A stretch of DNA of 64,000 nucleotides from Coix lacryma-jobi var. lacryma-jobi (Eukaryota; Streptophyta; Magnoliopsida; Poales; Poaceae). This document shows, piece after piece, positions 22,157 through 34,016 of the stretch (the stretch's first letter is position 1; each line of letters starts with the position of its first letter). A program made the translations under genes and the position numbers. The DNA is taken from contig CM019823.1 in NCBI GenBank assembly GCA_009763385.1, forward strand, positions 177,390,995 through 177,454,994. Reading direction: 5' to 3'. The notes under the pieces are model-generated. The model made no database searches and was not told the DNA's origin. It saw only the letters and a program-made list of their open reading frames with translations.

Positions 22157-22417
22157 CTTTGCGTTTGGTTGGTGACCAGAACTTGCCACGCCACAGATTC
22201 GTCGTGCCACAGTTTTTCTGGCAGCCGTTTGGTTCACTGCCACAGCTATGACACGCCACACTTTCTTAGCACCATGTCCCACACGTCATAGACTCATTTT
22301 CGTGCCAAAATTTGCCAGAAGTGTGGCTTCGATTTTGTTCGCCACACTTTCTGTGGCAGCCACAGTTTGCCGAAGGTCAGGCGTGGCGAGTTCCGGTCAC
22401 CAACCAAACGGACCCTA
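22157..22417. mobile_element. MITE with long inverted ends
   Basis: Left CGTTTGGTTGGTGACCAGAA and CTTGCCACGCC, right GGCGTGGCGAGTTCC and GGTCACCAACCAAACGG. The interior repeats GCCACA/TGTGGC phrases in both orientations. Exact ends and target duplication are not resolved. A separate MITE-like start (GGCCCTATTCGGTTG) lies at 22013. Confidence 0.6.
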
Positions 22418-22961
22418 GTCTTCACAACAGCATTGACATGACATCATCCGGATTGGAGAACTCACCATGACATCTTCCTGCACACCTACCCCTGCTCAAT
22501 TCGTCTGGATTGGTAGTGCAACCGTAGAAAAAACAGAGTGAGCAAAGCCTCCAAATATCACTCGGCTCGTCGTTTAGCTTTTTTCCTAAAGAAAGAACAA
22601 ATAAACAGACAGTAAACTAAAAACTTGTAAATATGGTCCCTCAAAGAAAAAACTTGTAAATATGTTTGCATTTACAAGCATGAGATATATCCAGGATACA
22701 CAAGGAATGACAGATGCAGGCGTCTCTCTCTGAGTCCCCCTGTATACAATACATCCATATCTCGAGTCGACACTGGTATTAACAAAGGATTCTGCCTGGA
22801 CTAGACAAAGACTGTGAACCATGTACTGTAATAGCAAGAACAGTAAAAGCAAGAACAGGACGGCGGCGCTCGGCCGGCGAAGCCGACGGACGTGCATGGC
22901 CGACGCCTGATGCTGGAGACGACGAAGAAAGGCCACGTCTGACAATGCCAGGTGCCAACGA

Positions 22962-24746
22962 TCACGAGGACAGTAGGCGCCTGAGCTGGAGCAGATGCTC
23001 CTCGTTGGAGATGTTGAGCGACAGGCGCAGGTTCGTCAGCAGCGCCTCCTGCTCCCACGTCAGCGGCCCCGACGCGTACAGCGCCCGCATCGTCGACCGG
23101 TACGCCTCCAGCTCCAGCCCGTGCAAGCCCGCCGCGGCCTCCTCCTCGTCCTCGTCCTCCCCGGGCGTGCACGGGCACGCGGACATGGCGTCGTCGGGGA
23201 GGCACCCTGCGGCGGCGGCGGCGCGCCGCTTAGCGTTGCGGCCATTGCCCAGGCGGTACAGGTCGTTCACGCTGCAGCTGGCCACCGAGCATTCGGCGTC
23301 TTCTATGGCCTGTGAAGAGCTGTGCAGGTAGCTGTCGGTCATGCCGCCGTTCAGGTTGGAGGCTGCGACGGCGTTTCGGGGATGCGCTGCTGCTCTTCTC
23401 GGATGGCGAGAGGCATCCGCGGCTGCTTTCCGCTTCTTGCCACTGCTTCCCAGGTCGTAGGTTGTTCGATGACCCATTTGCTCCACAGCTCCTGCGCCAT
23501 CAGCAGGTCGACGCTTACCGCGTCCGGTGGCCTGGAAGGAAGATGAGCGACAGTAAGATCGTCTCGTCTGTTTGGACAGGAATACGGCAAATGCACAATA
23601 GTGGCAAAAGATGGCCCAATAATGCTTCAAGCTTCAGTCATAATGTTTAAAATTATTTCGTTGTGCAGTCACAAACTGTTAATAAAAAAACTACATGTAA
23701 TAAAAAAAAAAAAGCATCACATCTGATAACAACCAATCAGGTTGTGCAGCCAAGTCAGTGACATGCTGCTATAATCACCATATGTGTATCTACGGCTCCC
23801 AAATGTAAAAATCTAGGACACTCAACGATGCAATGCAATGAGGACTGAGGTGAAATGCCTCAAATGAGCTGCACAAAGACAGAAAGACTTGCACCACAGC
23901 AAAACCGTAACTTCACTTCTGTTTTCGAAAAACTGATGAGAGAGAGCAAGATAACAACTCTAACTTAAAAGGAGAGCACGTCATGACACAATTCTGATGT
24001 TTGACAAGGTGCGATACATTTCCTAGTTCCACCTGCTACATTGTACCAAAGAAGAACATTTATGTGGTCCATAAAGAGAATAAATAAAAGATAATAAACC
24101 ATGTAGGCAGTAAATAAATTTACTGGAAACAATCGAAGACTGAGAGGCATTTCCCTTCAACGACATAAGAAATCACTCAATAGAATATAAGGGGACTCCT
24201 GACGGACCCACAGTTCAGCAATCAACACTGATGAAACTAAGAGGACACCAAAATCACAAAATGCAAATGATGTTTTTTTTTTCAAGCAAAAATGCAAATG
24301 TTGCTATAATCCAAGCATGATGAATCAAAGATCCATCGTGTATGACACATGAAAAGGTAAATTTGAAACAGGGCAACTTTGTAGTCCCAGGAAGTGATTG
24401 TTACCTTATCTGCTGCATGAAAGGGCTTGCTTTGAGGTGCTTCCAGACCACTTGGAATTCTCAAGCTTGATATGTGGAACTCTTTCAGTTGGATGCAATC
24501 AGCAAGCCTGATAACAAAGTAATTGTTCTTTAGCATCTTTAAGATCTTTCCAAGCTTCCATGTGTTGCGATCCAAGACCTCCGTTACATCTCCAATTATC
24601 CAATTGCATCTTGTCTGAACAACACCTGGTTGGTTTGGATTAGCAACATATTCTTCTCGCATTTTTTTAGAGTGGAGATTTCCTTCAGAAGTGAAAATCA
24701 TATTGTTCTCCTTAAAAGTCTCCACTGCACTATTTTTCAGCTTCAT
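22962..24746 (-). CDS. Agenet/ENT-domain protein, two coding exons
   Basis: The coding parts are exon A 24405-24746 (donor AAG/GTAACA) and exon B 22962-23531 (acceptor TTCCTTCCAG/GCC), joined in phase 0, giving about 303 aa. Residues about 45-100 form one Agenet/Tudor-like module (CNWIIGDVTEVLDRNTWKLG, then NNYFVIRL and KEFHISSLRI). A basic stretch follows (GKKRKAAADASRHPRR, possible nuclear signal), then an acidic run (GEDEDEEE), and residues about 250-303 match an ENT domain (LELEAYRSTMRALYASG, LTNLRLSLNISNEEH). Plant proteins with Agenet plus ENT domains are thought to be nuclear chromatin readers related to the EMSY-like group. Most relatives carry two Agenet modules; here the first is not seen. 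The exon A start is uncertain: the exon is open upstream to its acceptor at 24763 (GGTCCAG), so an earlier start in an upstream exon is possible. Confidence 0.8.
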
Positions 24747-26038
24747 GATTCTACCCCAGGAGGCTGGACCAAGAAAAATGGAAGATGTCAGAATATACAG
24801 TAGCACCGGAGGAATTAAAAGAAAACAAATGTAGATCACAAAGGAATCACGATAACAAAACTATCAGTTTCTCAATGTAGGATCCAAGTAGAGAAGAGTG
24901 CGTGCACCTCCAGTCACACAGTTCTGGCATAAATTTTTGGTACCAACGGGGTACTCAAAAACAATATTTTTTTAACACAGTTTCCATGTGATGTATTATT
25001 GAAACCAAGAGTATTTTTGACACAAATACATGAATTTTTACCCAGATTTTTTTATTTAAAAAGGGGCAGCATAATGACATCAATGTTGAGCTGATTAAAG
25101 ACAAGTCCAGTACTATCTCAATAGATGCAAGTACCAACTACCAAATAACAAACACACACGGTACTGTGCAGACATCTCAGTGAAGACAAAGACGCAGAAT
25201 AAAAAGAAGGCCAGGGATACAAGGGAGAATGTTGGAGTTTAACAATGAGAAAGCCAATAGATCAAACCAAGCACTATTGTTTCTCTGTCAGAATCATTGG
25301 AAGTAACAAGATTTTCAACGTAGTCAGACATCTGGTGCTCTTGGCTAGAGAAGATTAAAGATCTAATTGGAGAAAATATCTATGCTGATGCAGCGATTCA
25401 TGGAGCAACTAAACGAGCCAACCAAATCGAAAAAGGATTGCCTCCACATTCTTCTGAAATAAAAAAAAAAGTTTCCTCCGTTCTTCTGTCACCTAACACA
25501 TTCCTAAATTTAGTCCTTGGTTAAATATCACCTTCTGATTGCGACCAACAACTGAAAATTTTGATATAGAAGATAAATCCGACATGATACAAAAACTAGA
25601 GAAAAATTAAAGCCGGAAGGATCACACTAGATCTAATAAACAACAAAAAGCTCTATCAGTTGCATCCATATACAGTAAAAAGGACTCAACAGGGAAGTCA
25701 ACTTCAATTCAGAGAAAAAGATCCATGTTCAGTTTCAAGGCTAATAACACGGTTTCAGAATAGTGAAACTTTCAACGCAGGAACTACCAAATTAGACACC
25801 TTTAAAACAAGTCAAAAAGAAATTTTAAATGGCTGGCAGGATGAACCAATCAATTCATCCATGATCCAAGGAAAGTAGGAAACATCGCACTAATGTAACC
25901 ATAAAAGAGATCCAACTTGGACCATGATATCACGCAGGATTTTCAACGAGAGAAAGGAACACGGACGAACTACGTTTCCAAGAAAGGGGATTAGTTTTGG
26001 CAAACAAAGAACATGTAACAGCTACCTACTAGACTTAC

Positions 26039-26760
26039 CTTCAGTCCTAATAACCGGATTCCTCGATCGGGATTTCCAGCTAGAAAACCAAACTAAAATG
26101 CAAGGATAAGAATCCATCAAACTATGAACACTCGCAGGCTGTAACAACTCAAACATTGGGCGTCAAGGATCGAACAGCACGGAAGGAACGCGTATGAGGA
26201 CATCACTCTGCAGAAAATCTGATTGAGATTTCGAACTGGAAACTAAGAGCAGAAGCTCGAATTGGTTTCAGGAACATGAAGTCCAAAAGATCCATTGTTT
26301 TTACCGCGCAATCTAGAAAAGACAGCGGAATCGAACGCGCAAGGAACCAATCCAATCCATCCCATTCCAATCGAATAGCTGTGAGTAGTGCTCAGTCCTC
26401 ACCTGCAGGAAACCAGTCGATTCGCCTCGCCAATCCAAGAACACGAGGGACGGGCAGCCGCGGAGTAGCAATCCCAATTAACCCCCAATTGGGTTGCGCT
26501 CCAACCAACCCAATTGGGATTAAGCCGCGAGGTGAAAAGCCTGGCTGGGACAGCAGTTCAGGTCAGAGGAAGAAAAAAAAGAAGGGAAAAAAGGAGCTGA
26601 AAAAATTTACCACCACCGGACTCCAAGAATAGCAAAGACAAATTGCATGTGGAGAAAAAAATAAATTGGAGAGAAATCTGGAGACCAGTCGGCGACTAAC
26701 CTCGGAGGAGGGACGGATTAATCAGGCGGTTACGAAGCGATCGGGATGCCACTTGAGGGG
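26039..26760 (-). other. Probable 5' untranslated exons of the ENT gene
   Basis: Three minus-strand segments have good splice signals: 26701 to about 26760 (donor CCGAG/GTTAGT), 26403-26544 (acceptor CTGTCCCAG after a long pyrimidine tract, donor CTGCAG/GTGAGG) and 26039-26079 (acceptor GGTTTTCTAG, donor CTGAAG/GTAAGT). None contains a clear ATG leading into exon A, so they are read as leader exons, possibly alternative. Assignment rests on strand and position only. Confidence 0.45.
26470..26521. repeat. Inverted repeat in putative leader exon
   Basis: AATCCCAATT at 26470-26479 and AATTGGGATT at 26512-26521 form a perfect stem. A second pairing inside it (CCCAATTGGG) extends the fold. Confidence 0.8.
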
Positions 26761-28029
26761 GCAGGGCCTTGCAAGTGTTTTGTGTGCAGGGGGGTGTTCT
26801 TTACTTCAGTTCTTGGCTCCTCCTGTTTCCTTTTCCTTTTCTTTTTTAGAACTTATTTTTAAAATTGCTGCTACCTTAAAATTAGTTTAGCTTAATTTAT
26901 GACTGGATGGAACCTAATTGGTTGCCTCATGGATTCATCAGATGTCACCATCCTACACATAGTATTCAGTTGGATGGACGAACCCAACCCAGATAGACTC
27001 CCAATTCGCCACTGCTAACTCTGACGACCCCCTATGCCATCCAGATCTCCGTGTACCAAAAGGAACAGTTGCTTGCAGAAAGTTACTATCATTCTCATGA
27101 TAACACTTAACACCTTACAAAATGGAGCTTATTTATAGCACTTGTCTCTATACTGGAAAAGCGCTTCTAATCGACACGTATCCATTTAGTTTTGAGCACC
27201 ACAAAATGATGGTCTCTGTACTTCAGAAACGTTCCACAAAATGGTGTCAGGAACAAGGCATGCTATCCTTCTGTTGCATGTTCAATGGACTCTACTCTTG
27301 TGTTTGTCTTTTTTAGCAGAGACAACAGATGGATCTGAGTTACACAGCAGCCCATCTCAAAGGCCAATAATATTTTTAGCCCTTCACAAATGAGCTTTTA
27401 GACAGCTGTGAAAATTTTGACCTCAAGAATTACCAAACTCTGTCTGGGGCACAAGTTGGCACAGCAAAGGTTATCAGACAAGAGGCAAGTTTGATGGGTA
27501 GATGGTGGAATGTGGATTGGCAAGTTGCAGGGGTAAAAGTGGGGATAAGAGCGAAACATCCACATCCGAGAAGCGCAAAAGCTCTCCACTTTCTCAGAAC
27601 GAGAATATGCAGAAAAGCGTAGCTGGATAGCGTTGTAAAACAGCGAAATAAATTCTGAGTAGAGGCTTCACTTATGCATCCCACGTCCCGAACCTTACAT
27701 CTGCATCAGAGGCCAATCAACCTTACATCTGCAGCAGAGGCCAACCAATTTCTATTGTACTAGATTCGGTGCAAAAAGGAGAAGAATTTCTGATGTGCGA
27801 TTTTACTGGTTGATACATCGACGACTCAGAATAATCTACCGAACAACTTGACATGCAAATCAATGGTTTCAATCTTACCTACACTACAATCAAACTTAAA
27901 ATCTTCAATTTTGTTCATTCCTGCCAAATTGCCACAACCTAAAAAGAAAACCACCGCAGAACCATCCTTCAGCAAAAAACCATTGCTGTTGACAAAATAG
28001 ATGATGAACCGAAGCCCTCCGTATCGGTA
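26761..28029. other. Intergenic, no recognised gene
   Basis: Upstream side of the ENT gene and downstream side of RPL4. ORFs of 60-84 codons show no family signal. A duplicated phrase (AACCTTACATCTGCA, CAGAGGCCAA) occurs at 27691-27745. Confidence 0.4.
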
Positions 28030-28254
28030 TCGCTTTTAGATGTCGTTTAGGACAATGACACGGTCTCCAAAGTACAACTTTGACCACTTGTTTCTTTAAA
28101 AATATTTGTTGTAAAGTGGTATAGGTATATTTTTATAAAAGTACTTTTCAAGACAAATTTATTTATATGATTTTTACATCTCTAAACTCAATAATTTAAA
28201 AGTTATTCATGATTTATATTCCCAAACCTTGTCCAAAACGACATCTATTTCCGA
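28030..28254. mobile_element. Stowaway-type MITE
   Basis: Left TCGCTTTTAGATGTCGTTT, right AACGACATCTATTTCCGA, with TA on both flanks. The interior matches the degenerate copy at 871-1093 and resembles 54-312. Confidence 0.75.
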
Positions 28255-28265
28255 TATACTATATA

Positions 28266-28637
28266 CTCCATCCGTTCCAAATAATAGTCGCTTTGACATT
28301 TTTTTGTTAGCTACTCACTTCATCCAACAAAACATTTCATCCAACAAAACATATAATTCTCGCTTATCGAGGAGTCAAACAATTCAAACTTTGACCAAAT
28401 ATATATAAAAAGTACTAACATTCTTGATATAAAAAAGTACAATTAGATTAGTAATAAAATATATTTTCATAATAATTTTATTTAACAAAATAAATACTAA
28501 TTTTTATTATAGCTTTGGTCAAAGTTGAACCAATTTGACCAGCAGATCCTATACTTGCATGTTTATATGGACAGAAGTACATAGCAAAATCAATGTACAA
28601 AAAAATCAAAACGACTTATAATTTGGAACAAAGAGAA
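28266..28637. mobile_element. Stowaway MITE interrupted by another Stowaway
   Basis: Left CTCCATCCGTTCCAAATAAT, right ATAATTTGGAACAAAGAGAA. The two halves (AGTCGCTTTGACA and TCAAAACGACT) are separated by the insertion at 28314-28577. Confidence 0.7.
28314..28577. mobile_element. Stowaway MITE, inner insertion
   Basis: Reverse-oriented relative of 6997-7251: it shares AATTCTCGCTTATCGAGGAG and CAAACTTTGACCAA. Flanked by TA (28312-28313 and 28578-28579). A 17-bp phrase near its left end (TTCATCCAACAAAACAT) is duplicated. Confidence 0.7.
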
Positions 28638-28968
28638 TATACCTAATAAAAAAATGAGCACCAAAATAATGCATTGCACCTAATGCATTGAAATCAGGTA
28701 TACCTTATGACCAGAAATGACATGACTGAACATGTAAATTCGAGTAACCAATACAGCCAGCCACAAACAAAAGCATGGAGTATTAAAAATCGCATATACT
28801 TCATAATAGGTGTGATAAGAGTCTGGAAGTAGAAGTCCAGCGATAAAAAAACTACAAAGCCAAAACGAGATATCATGTCTGAAGATACCAATAACAAGCG
28901 ACATTTAGCAATAGAAAACAAAATCATAATTTCTGACTTGACAAACTAACAAGGCTTGACCCAGACAA

Positions 28969-31417
28969 TCACTGTGTAACACCAAGCCACTTGGTGAAGT
29001 TCTCGAACTCTGTGTAATCTGAGTCTGAGATCATAGTCTTATACCACGCCTTTCCAGAAGCCTTGACCTTAGAAGCCTCCTCCTGTAAGGAAATTATAGA
29101 CATGATCACATATTATCATTTAGATACACCCTCTATTCCAAATTATAAGTATTTTGGCTCTTCTATGCACCTAGATATAAGTTACATCTAGCCAGATTGA
29201 CTAGGAAAAGGACATTGGAAATGGAATATATTATAACAAGTAAATGATCCAGTGGTGAAATGCAATGCACAGTGCAATCTACCCTGTGTGGACAGCAATA
29301 GCCATGCAAAATAACTGACAACGGAGTGAATGGGTCAAGAAGTCCAAGACCAAGAACATCAGCAAAAGGTGAAACGATCACATGTCATTTCATTCACATG
29401 TTGAAGATAAATCAATGGTGGAAATAATTAAGCTACTGTGAAATGTATAGCTGCTAATGAGCTGGAATGTAGGTTGCTTTAGTTTTCTCCTAAGTAAATC
29501 TCAAACTCTGACCAATTTTATATAAAACCTATATTAAAAATCTATAGTTCCAATTAAATACACTTTCAAGACATTTCATGGATTGAATTTAAGCAAACAA
29601 CTAAGGGCCTGTTTGGATCCCCTCTGAACTTTACAGCTCTAAAAACTTTACAAGACTTTACCTCACTTTTGATGTCTAAAGCTCTAATGTGAGGTGGGCC
29701 AAAGTTAAGCTAACATTAGGCCGCCTGTTTGGAGACTAAAGTTTAGAGAATGGATCCAAACAGGACCAAATTCATTATATAAACTTAGCAAACTCCCAGG
29801 CATAGTGAAATAGGGTTAATCCAGCAATAAGAATTGACAGCTTGAGAGGCACACCAAAAATTAAGGATCAATGTGTACGGTTCCTCGTTAAGGTTCAGTC
29901 ACATGCATGTTAGATACCCATATCAACACAATCTAGAAACTAAGAACAAATAGTACCATTCTCAACAATCAACCTAAGCTACAACACAATAAAACGTAAT
30001 TTAAGAAATCAGGTTCAGTCACATGCATGTTAGATAACCATATCAACACAATCTAGAAACTAAGAACAAATAGTACCATTCTCAACAATAAGCTACAACA
30101 CAATAAAACGTAATTCAAGAAATATACCATACCCTACACTATTAGGCTGCATAGAAAATTTCGATATACACAATCTTCAATGACTAAGAAATGGTACGAT
30201 ACTGAAGCATTAAATATACAATGCTAAATAACAAACAGTTGATGTAGAATACTATGAACAGCTAAGAATCTATATGCAGATGTATAAAATGTAGAAGGAA
30301 GAGAAGATTATCATACTGGGCTGAGCTTGGTCCTCTTGGAGTCAAGCTTCTGCTTCCTGGCCTTAACACGTGATGCCTCTGCTAGAGCTGCCATCTTGCG
30401 TGCAGTACCGAGGTATGGGTTCAGCTTGAGCACTGCAGCCATGTTCTTCAGCGGGTTCTTCCTAGGCTCCCTGCGCTTCACCTCCTTGTTAATGGGCTTC
30501 ACCACCGACTGCACCTCGTCAGAGTTGATGAGCCTGGACAAATCAGCATTTGCCATCTTGGGCCTCGGGAGCACAAAACCCTTCTTCCTTGCCGATGGCG
30601 TTTCGAATGTACCGTACACCTCGTCCAACTTCTTGAACGCGGACTCGGTCCAGATCACGAACCGGCCAAGGTGGCCACCAGGGGCGAGGTCGAGCAGGTT
30701 GAGACGCTCGACATTAGCAACATCAACGCCAGGGAGGTTGCGGAAGGCCTTGACGATCTTAGAGCCCTCAGTGCCGTAGACAACGAGGGGTCCCTTGCGG
30801 TTGATGTAGCGGCGGTTGCGCATCTTGCCCTTGCCGGGGCGGATGCCAACGGAGTCCTTGGCCTTCTCAGCATCGGCGTAGGCACCGAGCTGCTTGAGGA
30901 TCTTGATGGCCTGGGCGGTCTTCTCAATGGACTCTGCGGAGTCGGAAACGACGAGCGGAAGCTCGGGGACGGACTCCACGCGGTGGCCGCGGGCGAGGAC
31001 GAGGGATGGGATAGCGGTGGCGGAGAGGGCGGAAGCGATGGCGACACGGCGGAGATGGATGTTGACGCGGCGGTGCCAGCGGCGCCAGATCTTGGTGGGC
31101 GCGAACATGCGCCCGCCACGGCACATGTTGCCGAAGGCTCCCTGGCCGGCGCGGTGCGTACCACCGCCAGGAACGCGGGGTATACGGGACACCGCACGCC
31201 CCGTGCCCCAGGACTCCGCGGAGGTCTGGTGGCCGGCGCGACGCGACACCGCGTAGGGCTGACGGCTGTTGCAGGACAGAAGCTTGTGGACGAAGCGGAC
31301 GATGTCCGGGCGGATCGGCGCGCGGAGGACGTCCGCCAGAGCGAGCCCAGCGGAGTCCGTGGCCATGTCGCCCTCCAGGGCCCTCACTGAGACCAGTGGG
31401 CGCGCGGCGGCGGCCAT
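28969..31417 (-). CDS. RPL4: 60S ribosomal protein L4 (uL4)
   Basis: Two exons: 30317-31417 (367 codons, donor AGCCCA/GTATGA) and 28969-29082 (37 codons plus TGA, acceptor CTTACAG/GAG), phase 0, total 404 aa, matching the roughly 405 aa of plant uL4. The start MAAAARPLVSVRALEG at 31417 is the conserved plant start; the frame is open 78 codons further upstream, but that is promoter and leader. The conserved loop SWGTGRAVSRIPRVPGGGT (about residues 70-88) with GGRMFAPTKIWRRWH leads into the peptide exit tunnel of the large subunit. The second exon encodes the conserved plant tail (KAWYKTMISDSDYTEF, then KWLGVTQ). It is a cytosolic ribosomal protein and appears intact. The intron (29083-30316) carries a MITE and a tandem duplication. 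It is a member of a small gene family in grasses. Confidence 0.97.
29605..29767. mobile_element. MITE in the RPL4 intron
   Basis: Terminal repeats GGGCCTGTTTGGATCC and GGATCCAAACAGGACC, 163 bp. It lies wholly within the intron. Confidence 0.8.
29891..30123. repeat. Tandem duplication in the RPL4 intron
   Basis: Two adjacent copies (29891-30010 and 30011-30123) starting AGGTTCAGTCACATGCATGT. They differ by a short deletion (ATCAACCTAAGC against ATAAGC) and a few substitutions. Confidence 0.9.
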
Positions 31418-31498
31418 TTTTGGCGGCAGCGATGGGTAGCGGCGCGGTAGGTTCGGCGGCGGGGTGGAAAGGGTGGAGGTGGGGAGAGAGTGATCGAT

Positions 31499-31625
31499 CT
31501 TATATGAGCTTGGGTTGGGTGTGAGGTCTAGGGTTTGGGAGGTGAGATCTGAGCCGTTGATTTTGACTTGCGGAGGAGTTGTGGCAAGCAGGTTAGATTG
31601 GGCCGCGCTAATGGGCTGCTGGGCC
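31499..31625 (-). promoter_or_regulatory. RPL4 promoter: TATA, telo-box and site II motifs
   Basis: Read on the minus strand: TCATATAAG at about 31499-31507, telo-box AAACCCTA at 31529-31536, and RGCCCA motifs (site II, TGGGCY on the plus strand) at 31599-31604, 31612-31617 and 31620-31625. The leader below is pyrimidine-rich. Telo-box plus site II is the usual promoter architecture of plant ribosomal protein genes, read by TCP-type factors and Pur-alpha-like proteins. Confidence 0.8.
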
Positions 31626-31760
31626 TGGTTGGTTTTTACTTCCGTTTTCAAGAATGGAAAAAAGTATGCTCTTGCCTCTTACTCCACCAACTTTTGTTTT
31701 TTTTTTTACTTCTTAAACTCCAAACCAGATAAAACACCTCTCTTAACTTTTAAAGTCTCC

Positions 31761-32517
31761 CTGGTCCAGTTATAAGTGGTTTGGACGGTAGTTTTGCTAC
31801 AATAACAACAATTTTGCTACATTGGTAGTGGTATTATCTTTTCTTTTTATTTATTTTTGCTAAATTTTTAAAAAATCAAAGTAAATCACAGAAAAATTAT
31901 AAAATATAATTGGACTCCACATAAGTATATCAACATACTGAACATATAGTATGGTACACTTTAGTACAAAGTATTTGTTGTAGCTTTACAGTTATGTTTT
32001 TCTGTAATTAAATGCTATACATGATCCATGAGTATGATTTTTTTTCTACAATTCAAGCATATAATAATTAACCTACCATAAAAAATTCACGCAAATGAAC
32101 TATTGAAACTGCATATTATTGTATAGAATTAATTGGAATAATTCATCGTTGCAAATTCTATACTCCAATCATGATAAAATTTTTATAGTGGGCTAATTAT
32201 TGTATTCTTGGATTGAATTAAAAAAATCATACTTATTGGATCATGTGTAATTTAGTTATAAATTTATTTTATTTACAGAAAGGCATAGCAAAGAGTTTGT
32301 ACTAAATCGTATCATATTATATGTTCACTGTGTATATCTACACATGTTAAGTCCAACAAAATTAGATTTTCTATTTTATATTTTTTGTGATTTTCTAAGA
32401 TTTTTCAAAGGCTCGACAAAAATAAATTTAAAAAGATAAAACCACTATCAGTATAGCAAAATCATTGTTACTATAGCAAAACCATCGTCCAAACCCGCTT
32501 ATAATCGGACTAAACAG
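31761..32517. mobile_element. Long foldback (inverted-repeat) element
   Basis: Outer ends match as inverted copies: CCAGTTATAAGTGGTTTGGA at the left and TCCAAACCCGCTTATAATCGG at the right. Complementarity continues through most of the element (for example GAACATATAGTATGGTAC against ATCATATTATATGTTC, and ACATGATCCATGAGTATGAT against ATCATACTTATTGGATCATG). The arms are about 370 bp each. No ORF. It is a foldback-type MITE of uncertain superfamily; the target duplication was not resolved. Confidence 0.75.
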
Positions 32518-33565
32518 GAAAGATGTATTGTTTAAAAATTTGAGGGAGGTGTTTTATATGTTTTGAAGTTCAGACAGGAAAAAGCGAACTTTTGAAAAAT
32601 TGAAGAAGGAAAAAGTGAACTTATTAGGCCTATTCTTTTTCCTTCAAGAATTTATTAGGCCTATTCTTTATCAACAGTTTCATCCCAGTGTAATTCTAAA
32701 AAAATGGGTTCATCTCGTGTAACCATGTTTAATCTATCTCCCACGTATATGGATGTCACCAATCCGTCCATATGCACTTTTGAACTATTTTCAACCGTAT
32801 AGAAAATAGCGCGTAAGATCTTTCATCTAAATGAATACATCATCCTCTTTTTGTAAAAAAGAACTCATTATTAGCGCTGGAAAAAAAACATCTTCTCTTT
32901 TAAAACATCTTCGATTTGTGCTGGAAAAATATTCCTCTAATCAATAACTATTCCAACTTCTAAAAAATATCATGCCATGTATAGTTATGTGGCTCCGACA
33001 TCTCAACTAATAATAATAAAACTAGTGTAGAAATAACTTTAGTTGCATTTTCCTGTAAAAAATAGTTATATTTAATTTGATAACGAATGATATGCAGAGA
33101 TGTTATCTTGTTTACAATCCATATGTGTGTATTCCTTGAACAATTAATAATCCATGTTTTTTATCTTTGATTTGCATCCACACCTAGTATGTTCATTGAT
33201 TCTTTTTCACTTCTGCTTCTTCCACTAACAGCCCATCTAACGTCCGTTTTATCTTTTACTAAAATGTACATAGACCATATTGACACTCATCTAACCATAT
33301 GGATTTCAAGCACATGAGTACGTACCTAGGTAAACTGGTGAACTGAAGTGCCAATAATTATGGACGTGCTTATGGGCTATCCCGAATATCATGTGTCACA
33401 AGGTTACAATGTGTCTAATACAGAAGATAAAATTTCTCAAGAGCATAAAATGAATAACTATATAAAATGGTATATGTATGTGCATATAACTTCTATCTCG
33501 ATAAATTAGCTCTGTCACGAGTTGTGCTTCTTGATCAATCTTGATGCATGTATGACTTAGGCGAT
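32518..33565. other. No gene seen
   Basis: AT-rich intergenic DNA. A short phrase (TTATTAGGCCTATTCTTT) is repeated at about 32618 and 32652. Confidence 0.45.
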
Positions 33566-34016
33566 TGTAAGTGCACTAAAACCTTAAGTGGGTTTTGGAT
33601 AATTGATTGACAACGTGATTAAACGTCTAACATATTTATTAAGCGTTGAACATGAATTTGGTCATCTCAAGGTGTTTGGTTGTAATGCATAAAAGCCAAA
33701 ATGATGTGTCGTTAAGTGATCAATCTCGCTCTAACACAAGCGAACAATGCATATGTGTTTCATGCAAGGCTTATCTATTGTGAGTTGTCTTTGTTTATGA
33801 GTTGATAAAAGTGACTTGATTTATTTGGGAGTATCTCTATTTTGATGAATGAGATCAAGTCACACACACAAGATGGCTATGTTCAAGATGAAAATCAAAA
33901 TTGACATGATGGCAACCTCGCTAGATGAAGATTGAAAAAGACGACATTTGATTTTGAAGGAAATCAACTCAAACGGTCCAAATTCGTTTTTCATTTGATC
34001 TTGCGTTTATAGGTAT
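33566..34016 (+). mobile_element. Sirevirus-type LTR, truncated
   Basis: Starts TGTAAGTGCACTAAAACC and continues AAGTGGGTTTTGGATAATTG and ATTGACAACGTG, phrases typical of grass Sirevirus LTR starts in the forward direction. It is cut at 34016 by the Athila LTR, whose left target repeat would be GGTAT. The remainder is outside the window. Confidence 0.5.

Noticed and set aside
22801..23331. Overlapping ORFs of 106-134 codons on both strands
   Set aside because: Shadows of the GC-rich last exon of the ENT gene.
30671..31390. 239-codon plus-strand ORF
   Set aside because: Antisense shadow of RPL4, whose minus-strand product is clearly conserved.
31418..31651. 78-codon N-terminal extension of RPL4
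   Set aside because: It runs through the TATA box and telo-box. The conserved plant start MAAAARPLVSV lies at 31417.
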